The notes under the pieces were generated by a model that worked only from the letters and a program-made list of their open reading frames with translations, was not told the DNA's origin and ran no database searches. DNA of 64,000 bases, from positions 15,087,299 through 15,151,298 of the forward strand of contig BSYO01000009.1 of NCBI GenBank assembly GCA_033239525.1, read 5' to 3'. Source of the DNA: Nepenthes gracilis. Its lineage: Eukaryota; Streptophyta; Magnoliopsida; Caryophyllales; Nepenthaceae. The stretch's first letter is position 1, and every line of letters starts with the position of its first letter. The position numbers were made by a program, and so were the translations under genes. Of this stretch, positions 10,210 through 19,516 are shown in pieces.

Positions 10210-10606
10210 TCTAAAATGCAGTTGCCTTAAAATTAACCACCAAAATTTTCCTTCAATTTCACCTCCCTCTTTCTTCTTTCCGTTTCTCTTTTTCTGTCAT
10301 CTCTTTGATTTTTGGATAAAAATGAGCTGAGAGTCTCCAATTAGCCTATAAATATCCTGAGAGACCGCGTAGGGGGTAGGCTAGCGGCCCACCCGCTGTT
10401 TTCCTCTACCAAGGAAAGAGGATCTGTTAGCTTAAGCACCAACCCACAATTCATGCTTTAAATTTGCCAATACACAATGGTGTGTCGGCTTAAGTGCCTG
10501 ACCTATAATTCACTTGTGATTCAAACAAATTAATTATTTATCAAATTTAATATAATTTAACCCATAATTTCTTATGATTAACTAAAATTTATACTTAGGT
10601 GTTACA
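10210..10606 (-). repeat. Probable 3' LTR of the second gypsy
   Basis: The right end is well defined: GGTGTTACA at 10598-10606 abuts the reverse complement of a polypurine tract (TTCCCTCTTTCT, 10607-10618). Read on the minus strand the LTR starts TGTAACACC, the usual start of Tekay/Del LTRs. The left end was not located; no target duplication was found. A CT-rich stretch at 10255-10300 and TATA-like sequence near 10350 lie within. Confidence 0.5.
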
Positions 10607-10619
10607 TTCCCTCTTTCTA

Positions 10620-12050
10620 ATAAAAATTTTACCCTTAAAATTTACATATCTCAATTGGAAAATAAATTGTGATACATTTGTCAAATTTTGTTTTCAAGTT
10701 CCCATGTGCCTTCCATAACAAAGTGGTTCCTTCACTGCACATTGTCTAAAGGAATAATTTGTGCAAAGCATTTGATTTCATCTTCTCAATATTTGAATCA
10801 GATTTTTTATGTACGTTAAATTCTCATTAATTCTTAAAGGTTCATACTCGATGCTGTGTGAAGGATTATAAACATATTATCAGAGTATTGATATATAAAA
10901 TATATTGTAAAAATCCACTAGATTATATGGTAAAATTAACTTATAAGCAAGTTCTCCAATCTTTTTTAAAAGGTTTAATAAACCTCAATTTTCAGTTCTC
11001 TTTCAAACCAAATCTTGACACCCCTATCAATGGAAATATCATCTAGAACACTTGATTGCCCACCTTGAAGATCAACTCAAATATCTAGTAATCCGTATAA
11101 CTCTTTTGTAGGCTTTGGGCAATCTAAAGCTATTATTTGATCAGATGAATCTTTTTTGTTATTTCTTGAATCACTTATAGTCTCGTCAGCTTTCGATTTT
11201 CAACCTCTTTCCAATTGATCAAGGATCAACATGTTCTTCCATATACAATTGTAAGAGGTTTTATGATGATACTTGCATGGTAAACTATTGTTATAAGCAA
11301 ACTTGACTAGTGCCAAATAATTATCGTGAATTCATTTTCTTTCCACAACCAAAACTTTAAGTATATCTTCCAAAATCTCAATTATCTGCTTCAATTATCC
11401 ATCCATTTGCATATAATGGTCGTGCTAAATTTTAATTTTGTACGTAATTATCTATATAAACTTTTTCAAATTTAGGTAAAATTTTTGAATCTCAATCAAA
11501 CACAATTGAAGCCAGAATTTCTTGCAATCTCACAATCTCTTTAATATAGAATTTTGCCAATCAATCTATCAAGAATGTAGTTCTTACAACTATAAAATGT
11601 GCTAATTTTATTAGCATATCCACTATTACCCATCCTACATTATAGTTTTTAGTCATCCTAGGAAATCTATTCAAAAAATCCATAGTATTCTACTTCTAAT
11701 TGGGAACAAACAAATGTTGGAAAAGATATGACAACTTAGTTTTCACTTGTTGTCAAATTAGACAATTCTCCACAAAAGTTGCAACTTCTTTTCTCATGTT
11801 TCTCTACTAAATGAGCTTTCACTTGTCTCGTTATATTATATTTATTCTCAGATAAATAGTGTACTTAGATATGTAGGACTCATCAAATATTTTTTTCTTT
11901 AACTCTTCAATGTCAACACACAAATGGTATCCCAAAATCTAAGGACTCCATTGGCCTAAACATTAAATTTAGCCATTGATTTTTCTATTCAAATTTTCGA
12001 CAATGTTCACCAAGAAAGAATTATTTACTTGCACGATTTTAATTTTTTCA
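10620..12050 (-). pseudogene. Tekay-like integrase and C-terminal remnant
   Basis: At about 11640-11550 the minus strand reads WVIVDMLIKLAHFIVVRTTF, a close match to the first integrase catalytic block (W-V-I-V-D-R-L-T-K-S-A-H-F). Closer to the LTR (about 10890-10620) are HVINYEPLRINENLTYI and then NFKGKIFIRKRE, the C-terminal tail typical of Tekay-type polyproteins. Frames shift repeatedly and stops are frequent. The plus-strand ORF at 10858-11046 is an antisense shadow of this region. Confidence 0.65.
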
Positions 12051-12097
12051 ACAATCATCGGTTACACTTAAAAATAGGAGAAAATAATACACGTATC

Positions 12098-12584
12098 TTA
12101 AGAATGCAGCCATATGTTACAAGATTTCATCCCTTTTAAAATCTTATATTCCTTTATCACCAAATAAGTCATCAAACTTGCTGATTTCTGACTCAAGGAT
12201 TCCACTACCATGTTTATGTACCCAAGCTTGATATTGAATTCATAATTGTAATATTTTAACAAATTCATCCGTCCCTGCTGTTTTATATTTAACACATTTA
12301 AAAAAATAAATTATTGCTTAAGAATATCACAAATTTCTCACCATACAAATAAATCACCAAATCTTCAAATCAAAGGTAACGGTTGCTAACTCTAAATTAT
12401 GAGTAGAATAGTTCTACTCATAGATTTTAGATTGCCTCAACCTATAAGTAATAACTTGCCCATTTTATACCAAAGTACAATATAAATCTTTCTTTGAGGC
12501 ATCATAATGAAACACAAATCCTCCTATTCGCTTAGAAATCGCTAAAATCGATACTGAAGTCAGATAACTCTTTAACTCTTATAA
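12098..12584 (-). pseudogene. Tekay-like RNase H remnant
   Basis: The minus strand reads FVFHYDASKKDLYCTL (about 12520-12470, first catalytic Asp kept), then NYSTHNLELATVTFDLKIW (about 12400-12345). After 12295 it reads MNLLKYYNYEFNIKLGY and MVVESLSQKS. The last block is normally ADALSR, so the final catalytic Asp has become Glu. Stops lie in between. The reading continues into the RT at 15048 once the TIR element is left out. Confidence 0.7.
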
Positions 12585-12815
12585 TATATTTGGATATTGA
12601 AATAGAATAAGATGAAAATAGAATAATTATTTCTAATAAATAAAATAAGAAAAGAATAGAGTTAAAAATTTCTATTCTCAAATTTGCTTATTATAATAAA
12701 ATAATATAAAAATTAATATTTAAATATTTGATATATAGAATAGTAAAAAAAATAAGGTAAAAATTTATTATAATGACTTTTTATTCTTATTTAAAAAAAA
12801 TATTTTAAATATTAT

Positions 12816-14186
12816 TGATGGGTACACCAATACTGGGCTGGCCCAAAGAAAGGTCAACGAAAGCCCATTAAGGCCAGTCAACGTTTCTAACGGCCCAATA
12901 AGAGGATGGGCCTAGGAACTGAGAGGCCCAGGGACGGTCAACGTCGGCGTTGACCGACCAGACAGCCGTCCTACTCACAAACGGTCAACCCGGCGTTGAC
13001 CAGTTTGTTGGGCCTTCAGAAGCTTTGCAACACTAATGGGCCTATTCCATACAGGCCCACAGCCCATCAGTTGGCCGCCCGCCACTCTCTTCGTACTCCA
13101 CGAAGGCGGCCAACAAGCTGACGGTCAACCCAGATGTTGACCGTCTGCTCCCTACATACTGGGCCCAAACGAGGCCCTTCTACAGTAATGGGCCTGACCT
13201 ACTCAGGCCCATAGCCCAAATGGAGTCCAACGACGGACGCCTCCCATGAGGGCGGCCAACACTCACGCAGGCGGTCAACCCCTGGCGTTGACCGTCCTCT
13301 CTCTGCACATTGGGTCCCGAAAAGTTTTCTAACAGTGATGGGCCTGACCCGTTTAGGCCCATCAGTCATAACAAAGCCGGCCACGATCTTCCAAGGATAT
13401 TCCACGATCTTAAAGGGAATATCAGCAAGATTGGCGCCCTTCAAATAAGGAAGGCGCCAGATCCTTCCAACTCCTTGCCAGCCAAGGAACCTCAACAGTA
13501 AGGAAGGAGGTTAACTTGGAAAGCGGTTGACTGCATCAGAAGGAAACAATCCACCAAAATTGGGCAACAGGCATCAGCCTCCAGAAGGAAGGCCGGCCAC
13601 AGATCACGATGGGGATGATTCCTTCCAAAGAAGGAAGGTCACCATCTTTGCCATAAAAGAGGCCCTGGATCCAGCATCCAGGGCACGCTCTCTTGAAGGC
13701 TCACATTGACGCTTTCTGGAATATTCTGACTGAGAACTCTCTCTCTCTGAAACACTTGCACATTGGAGACTCTTTCTTCAAGCAATAACAGAGACAGAAA
13801 ACCCTAAGTGCTCGGGAAAACAACTTCTGATTCTCAGCAGCCAAACTCTAAAACATACTCCAATTCCAAGGCAACGAACGGGTCCCTACATACGTTCTCT
13901 GCCTTCCCACCCTCCAGATACGAGAAAGGACTTGCGCCTTTCTGACATCTGGAACAAGACACTCCATTCCTCTCTCGATAGCTTTCTTACTTTTCAGATT
14001 CCTTCATTTGAAATTTGATTGATCGACGGCTGGCGTGAAGTGTTATCGGTGGGACTACATCCCGCCGTTAACGCCGACCTCTCGTTTGTTTAGTGGTGTG
14101 CGGGATTAAATACTCGGTGAACGGAGCCGGTTCAAGCCATCCAGAAGAATCCGAACCCGTTCGAAGTCGGATCCAGATACGCATCA
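12816..14186 (+). mobile_element. Solo LTR of a Tat-type gypsy element
   Basis: 1371 bp from TGATGGGTAC to ATACGCATCA with ATTAT duplications and no internal region, so it is a recombination product. Orientation follows the 5' LTR at 56755-57773, which shares the start TGATGGGTA, the GGCCCA/GGTCAAC blocks and the end region around GTTC.AAGT.CGGATCCA. The GC-rich 5' half holds a ~145-bp tandem cassette (12982-13400). The downstream half (13600-14100) looks like a transcribed leader with CTCTCTCTC stretches. Open frames here (for example 13199-13501) follow the repeats and look non-coding. Confidence 0.9.
12935..13400. repeat. ~145-bp tandem cassette of W-box and TGGGCC palindromes
   Basis: GGTCAAC...GTTGACC inverted repeats occur at 12935-12956 (9-bp arms, 4-base loop), 12983-13001, 13120-13145 (10-bp arms) and 13272-13294. 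The last three start about 140-150 bp apart. Between them recurs a second palindrome, ATGGGCCTGA/TCAGGCCCAT (13188-13212), with variants at about 13036-13062 and 13338-13363, and a GGCGGCCAAC segment. Together these define roughly three tandem units. TTGACC is the W-box bound by WRKY factors, and TGGGCC is the site II element linked to TCP factors; both links are family knowledge, and function here is inferred. Confidence 0.75.
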
Positions 14187-14190
14187 ATTA

Positions 14191-14252
14191 TATATATATA
14201 TTCAAGAAAAAAATGTGTAATTTAAAATTATATATATATATATATATATAAT
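14191..14252. repeat. AT microsatellite
   Basis: Two (AT)n runs, TATATATATA at 14191-14200 and a longer run at about 14230-14252, directly follow the solo LTR duplication. Confidence 0.8.
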
Positions 14253-14429
14253 TCTAAATTATTATTTAATATAATATATATTTTTATCATATAATATACA
14301 TATTTAATATATATTTGATATAATATATTTTAAATAATAATATATTTATTTAAAATTTTATCATATTAAAAATAAAATTATTTACTCTATTAGTTTTTAT
14401 TTTTTATAATTTTTTTTGAACCTGTCCAT

Positions 14430-14805
14430 ATTCGTGGGGTTTTGTCATTAGGCTAGCTCAAGCCCTAGCATCCTCTCGACAAGGACGACAACCGCAATCC
14501 AGTGCCACCCACCCTTCACATCCTTCTTTGCCTTTGTTGTCGTCGCCGCCGCCGCCACCCTCCTCAACGATTTATCCTACGAGCACTATGGCACCTTGCC
14601 TCCACCCAACTCGGCCCTGGCCTTAGCATTGTCGTTGACTTCCATCTCTCCCGCCCTGCCCACCTTGGCTGCCTGCGTCACCGCCGAAGGTGCCTGGTTG
14701 CTTGTGATTGAGTATAGACCCAACGATGAGGAAGAGTGGTCAAGGCAGACCGAGCAGCGGAGAACTGCAGATGATGCCTGCAGATTGCGGGAAGCAGGGT
14801 TTTGA
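14430..14805 (+). other. GC-rich gene-like passenger segment in the TIR element
   Basis: The block is strikingly GC- and C-rich next to its AT-rich surroundings. One frame stays open from about 14454 to the stop at 14803-14805. It encodes SFFAFVVVAAAATLLNDL, then SYEHYGTLPPPNSALALAL, then a hydrophobic run ending AACVTAEG, and finally a polar tail with DEEEWSRQTEQRR. Two hydrophobic segments suggest a fragment of a membrane protein. There is no ATG in frame upstream before a stop. I do not recognise the family. A captured host exon is the best reading, but chance open frame in GC-rich DNA is possible. Confidence 0.35.
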
Positions 14806-15047
14806 TGGAGATAAAAAAATGAGGGTAATACGAGGATAAAAAATATGGGACGTGGGAATAGTTATTTTTTGAGATTCGGAGATAAAAAATGTCTAACAAA
14901 ATATGGTATTTTTTATTCTCTAAGATTTGAGAATAAATATTTCACCAAAAATATTTATTCCGTGTAAAAATATAACAAAACGGTGGAATACTTATTCAAC
15001 TCGAAATAAAATAAAAATAAAATTTCTATTCCCACTAACCAAATATA

Positions 15048-15660
15048 GCATTAGAAGCTTCTTTTACAATTGTCATCCCAATGGAGTATTACCATCTTTT
15101 GGGTCAAATAGGTCAAAAGTATCACAATCATTAAGAAGTTCCCTATAAATTTTCTATAATATTCGACCAACCCAAGTAAACTATGTACCTCAACATCATT
15201 GGTTGGTCAATCCCAATTTGTAACCACTTTAATTTTGTTCGTGTCAACTACAACTCGTCTCGAGATAGTATAACCCAAAAGGCCACTTTCCTAAACCAAA
15301 GTCGCATTTCTTTAATTTTATAGACAATTGCAGCTCTCTAAGGGCTTGCCAAGCAATCTTCAAATGAATTTCATCCTCCTTGTAATTCCTCAAAAATATT
15401 AAAATATCATCAATGAAAAATAGCACAACGTGATCCAAATGTAGTAGAAACATACGATTCATCAAATTCATGAATATTATAGGGGTATTAGCCAAACAAA
15501 ATAACATCACCAAAAATGCACAATAACCATATCTTGAATAAAAAAGCCTTTTTTAATATATCATCCTTTTTTATCCTCAATAGGTAATATCCCAAATGAA
15601 GATTAATCTTAGAGAAAAATGTAGGTCCCAAGTGGTGAGCACTTTAATTTGTATCATATA
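15048..15660 (-). pseudogene. Tekay-like reverse transcriptase remnant
   Basis: From about 15660 leftwards the minus strand gives a partly frame-shifted RT. The blocks are SKINLHLGYYLLRIKKDDI (about 15620-15560), MNLMNRMFLLHLDHVVLFF with FIDDILIFLRN (about 15485-15400, both catalytic Asp kept), LKKCDFGLG, and LGLVEYYRKFIGNFL (about 15170-15130). It ends at KRSF next to the TIR element boundary. The N-terminal third is missing, replaced from about 15690 by plus-strand gag sequence of another element. Confidence 0.75.
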
Positions 15661-15774
15661 GACATTCGGAAGAAAAGGGTAGTTAGAGCTGACCACTAAA
15701 GGTTCTAAGAGCAGATCATCGTAGTTCATACCAAACAAGAGGTAGAAGATTAGTGGATTCAACTCCCACGTTCG

Positions 15775-15822
15775 TGTTTCAAGTGCAGGTAAGCCGTTCA
15801 CATAACCAAAGATTACAAAGCA
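15775..15822 (+). pseudogene. Gag zinc knuckle fragment (first)
   Basis: The codons from 15775 read C-F-K-C, four residues including a stop, H-I-T-K-D, then Tyr where the last Cys should be: a CX2CX4HX4C knuckle with one stop and one Cys-to-Tyr change. The same frame continues at 21560 after the solo LTR and reaches a second knuckle. The neighbouring minus-strand RT remnant makes the exact left boundary uncertain. Confidence 0.5.
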
Positions 15823-15827
15823 CTAGC
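15823..15827. repeat. Imperfect target duplication of solo LTR A, left copy
   Basis: CTAGC here versus CTGGC at 21560-21564, a 4 of 5 match. The match is supported by continuity of the gag reading frame across the insertion. Confidence 0.6.
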
Positions 15828-16082
15828 TGTAATGAATAAGAATCAAACAGGTCAAATTAATAAATAATCAAATTTTAAATAATGGATAATTAAATCACAA
15901 AATAATTATCAATAATAATAATAATAATAGCTAGATCGAAAACCCATCACAGGACTTTATCGGACAACCATCCGAATAATAAAATCATGACCTACTACAA
16001 ATAATCGTAAAGGAGAGACAATCCATATATATATATACATATATGCATTCATCAAATATATTGATCTATCCGCTAAAATACA

Positions 16083-16087
16083 TATCC
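16083..16087. repeat. Target duplication TATCC of the 3.5-kb solo LTR, left copy
   Basis: TATCC precedes TGTGACGGCC and recurs at 19572-19576 after GTTACA. The copy of LTR A at 25246 runs through this position uninterrupted, which independently confirms the insertion. Confidence 0.9.
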
Positions 16088-17149
16088 TGTGACGGCCCGT
16101 ATTTAATTACACAATACAGTCGCCGTCAGGTCTAAAAGGTAGATTATATTACTAGACATAAAAATTTTTCTTTTCAATCACACAGGATCTCACGAGGCCG
16201 GACTGTATAAAGCTGGCCCACCGGTTTGATTTCAAACTTGTTCGGCCAATTCTAAAGTCAGCAGGACCTAAATGCCCTGAGATGCTTACTAAGAATTATA
16301 ATTTTTATTGATAACACGGAAACATACTAACATTGATAAGTTAAAACAGCGGAACAGTTTTACAAGTCTCTACCAAATATCAAAATAATTAAACAAGCTC
16401 TTCATTGATCAGCTCCGGCCTGCTAGCTATATCATATGGTTCTACTCGACTTCGTCCTCCATAAGCCTTTCATCATCTGAAAAGTGGCAAGAATGAGCTA
16501 CAAAGTCCAACAAAATACTCACATGCAGAAAACAGAGAACATAAACATATATATAAGCGAACATAACTTACCATACGAAAATCATCAGGTTTTTTAGTTC
16601 GAATTTTCTTAGTATTTTTCTTATTATCTTGTCCTCTTTAAAACTCATAAAACCATTTAAATTCTTATCATCTTTAGGGATCGGACGGGAGCGGACAACA
16701 TCGAGGACGGATTGTGTGTAACCCCACAACCTAAAGCCGTATCCCCTCATTATGCTCCCCGGGGTGGGAGGTAATACCTTTAACCCGGCATACGGGGCCG
16801 TGTCCATAGTGCTTATGCCACCAGAAAGTCCCCTCCCGTGGCCCAGAAGGCAATCCTCGAGTGTTACTCCAATATCCTTCATCCATCTTTAACAGCAAGT
16901 TTAAGGGAGACTCGGTTCATGGTTCATATCTTTTCATGGCCATACATCATAGTTCGGAAGTCGGAAGTCATAGAGTTCCACTTGCTGTCCGGATTAATAC
17001 ATTTTTCTTCTTCTTAAAGCCTTTGTTCTTAACTTCATCAGTTGAAGTCCGTATAACATTTCCTTCATATTAAAGCCAAAGATTCCTTTCTTAAAAGTCA
17101 TAAGTCTTATTCGTCAAAGCAGGATCTTTTCCTTAAACCGGAGTGCTTT

Positions 17150-18420
17150 ACAAGGGCGCAGTTCATCAAAAGGACGGAGATCTTCACAAGGGACGGATTA
17201 CGATTTCCAAAAGTCCGGAGCTCTTTTTCTAAAGATGATGGAGTACTTTTTCTTTAAAAAGGGCGGAGTTCTTTTTCTTAAACGGCGGAGTACTTTTTCT
17301 TAGGGCGGAACTCTTTTCAAAAGGGCGGAGTTCTTTTAATAAGGCGGGTTTCAAAAGCCGGAGCTCTTTCTCCAACGAAAGCCGTAGTTCAGAAGCCGGA
17401 GTCCTAATTCCATTAAAAACCGACGCTAGAATAGCTGGAGTTCTTTATGAAATAAAAGCCGGAGTTCCTTTTTCATAAAAACGGAAGTTCATAAGCCGAA
17501 GTTCTTTTGCGGAGTTCTTTCCTGAAAAGACTGGAGTTCCAAAAGCCGGAGTTCTTTTCTGCAAATCCGAACTTCTTAAAGGTCGGAGTTCTTTATTCGA
17601 AAAGGCCGGAATTCAAAAGGTCGGAGTTCTTTAAAATTCGGAGTTCTTAAATCTGGAGTTCCTTTCCATTTAAAGTCCGAAGCTCTAAAATTCGGAGTTC
17701 TTTTTTCTTTTTAAAATCCGTAGCTCTAAAGATCTGGAGTTCTTTTTCTTTCAAAAGCCGGAGTTCTTTTCTTAAAATCCGAAGCTCTAAAAGCCAAAGT
17801 GCCCTTTCTTTAAAATCCAGATCTCTAAAAACGGAGTGTTTTTTTCTTTAAAATCAGGAGTAATTCTTTCTTTAAAATTTGGAGTGATTCTTTTTTTGAA
17901 TTCCGGAGTTCTAAAACCGGAGTGTTTCTTTCTTTAAAATCCGAAGTGATTCTTTCTTTAAAATCTGGAGTTCTAAAACTGGGATGGCTTTCCTTTAAAA
18001 TCTGGAGTGCTAATCCGGAGTGCTTCTTTCTTTAAAATCCGGAGTGATTTTTTCTTTAAAATTCGGAGCTCTAAAACCGGAGTGTTTCTTTCTTTAAAAT
18101 CTAGAGTGATTCTTTCATTAAAATCCGGAGCTCTAAAACCGGAGTGTTTCTTTCTTTAAAATCCGGAGTGATTTTTCTTCAACAAAAGACGGAGTTCTTT
18201 TTAAAAACAAAGGACGGAGTGCTTCTTAAAATGTACAGGCCGGAGTTCCACTTCTTAAAAACCGGAGTACTTAGAAAAAGAGGACGGAGTACTTTGCTTC
18301 TCAAAAGACCGGAGTTCTTTTGACGGAGTGCAATTTCCTTAAGAAGACGTAGTGCTTTTATCGCAAAATGCCGGAGTCCTTTTCTTATGAAGGCGGAGTT
18401 CTTTTTCTTTAAACATACAA
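17150..18420. repeat. Degenerate GGAGT/CTTT repeat array
   Basis: Dozens of variants of CCGGAGTTCTTTTTCTTAAAA occur in the same orientation at roughly 25-40 bp spacing. Near the right end a higher-order unit is visible: GGAGCTCTAAAACCGG starts at 18065 and 18127, a 62-bp step, with a related GGAGTTCTAAAACCGG at about 17903. The frame open on the minus strand at 18179-18427 is a by-product of the repeat. Confidence 0.85.
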
Positions 18421-18947
18421 TTATCAAAATTCATATAAATCAATAGATAATCATACTTCCAGCAGAACAAAATCAAGCATCATGAAGTCTTTTCCTTAAA
18501 CATGCAATTATCGACAATTAATCATACTTTAAGCATCAGATATGAAAAGAACAAAGCAAACATCGTATAAGTTCATATAATATCAAATATACTAAAAATC
18601 ATGCATAATCATGAACTTGAAAACAGGGGTGAGTATCTTGCCTGTATTTCTTTATTTCGCCTTGAACTTGTGGTCTTCCTTTACTAGCAAGCTCTATCAA
18701 GTGCCCCCTTGTTTTCCCGCTCTCTAATTCTTATTTATAGGCCTTTGGGCCTGATAGCCGTCGTTAGGGTTTGGCAAGTTCCCAGGATTCCCTAATTATA
18801 AGGTTTCCTTATTATATTATTTCCTTATACTTAGTTTCCTTATTACAAAGTTTCCTTACCGGTTATTTTCTTATACACAGTTTCCTTATTAATTTTTATT
18901 TCATCGTATTCAGTTTCCTTATTTATAGTTTCCTGATTACGCATCCT

Positions 18948-19516
18948 GGCGTTGACCGATTCACTTTCCTTTTTCCCGTCCTTCCCCCATTTACGTTTCC
19001 TGGCCAACATTTCACGTCGATCGGAGTACTCCTCCCCTTACGCATTCCGGTCAACACTCGTTGACCAGATTACCATCCTTAACTATTGTTTTGACTCGAC
19101 GTCGGGGATTCTCTATGTTTTGTACTCTGGGCCATTGCCGAATTAATCTTACAGGACTTCCGGTCAACACTTGTTGACCGGATCATCATAGTGTTGACCG
19201 GATCATCATCTTCTGCTTTCTTCTCACAATTCCACTTCAGCCTTAACAACCACAAAGCTACTCCGGCCTCCAATACACAAAGTCACTCCGGCCTTCAAGT
19301 CACTTCGGCCTTACACTCATATGATGTACTCCGACCTTGGCTGGACTTGATTCTTAAGAATGAAACCGGACTTGTTTTGCATCAAAGGAAATCCGGATTT
19401 CTCTTCATTAAGGAAATTCGGACTAGATTTTCATCAAGTAAGGGCCTAACTTGATTTCATTTTAAGGCCGATTCACCCTTTCTTATCCCATTTTTCGGTC
19501 AACTGGCGTTGACCGG
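18948..19516. repeat. Cluster of TTGACC palindromes in the 3.5-kb LTR
   Basis: Inverted GGTCAAC/GTTGACC pairs lie at 19049-19066, 19159-19182 (10-bp arms TCCGGTCAAC/GTTGACCGGA, 4-base loop) and 19496-19515 (8-bp arms). Extra single GTTGACC copies are near 18952 and 19192. The stretch GTTGACCGGATCATCAT is directly repeated at 19173-19189 and 19192-19208. Confidence 0.85.

Larger units (their letters stand above)
12811..14191. repeat. Target duplications ATTAT flanking the Tat solo LTR
   Basis: ATTAT at 12811-12815 is repeated at 14187-14191, directly outside the TG...CA ends of the LTR at 12816-14186. This is an exact 5-bp duplication, though the AT-rich target lowers its uniqueness. Confidence 0.8.
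12585..15047. mobile_element. TIR element with GC-rich passenger, split by a solo LTR
   Basis: Outer ends are inverted: TATATTTGG at 12585-12593 and CCAAATATA at 15039-15047. Similarity extends inward for at least 22 bases (left ...ATATTGAAATAGA, right complement ...TTAGTGGGAATAGA), with weaker similarity near TTCTATTCTCAAAT. It interrupts one gypsy polyprotein precisely between RT connection (15048 on) and RNase H (12584 back). The sub-terminal parts are AT-rich and contrast with a GC-rich block at about 14430-14810. No transposase is visible, so it is non-autonomous. No clear target duplication was found, so the superfamily is unknown. Confidence 0.5.
10200..15660 (-). mobile_element. Second minus-strand gypsy (Tekay-like), split by a TIR element
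   Basis: On the minus strand the order is RT (15660-15048), RNase H (12584-12100), integrase (about 12050-11050), post-core/chromodomain-like C-terminus (about 10900-10620), polypurine tract (10618-10607), then a 3' LTR ending at 10606. RT and RNase H are separated by the TIR element 12585-15047. Gag, protease and the RT N-terminus are missing: the element is truncated near 15660, where plus-strand gypsy sequence begins. It is too decayed for activity. Confidence 0.75.

Noticed and set aside
13180..13709. Several open frames in the Tat solo LTR
   Set aside because: They come from GC-rich tandem units and lie inside a bounded LTR; no known domain.
18179..18427. Minus-strand frame of 82 codons
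   Set aside because: A by-product of the GGAGT repeat array.
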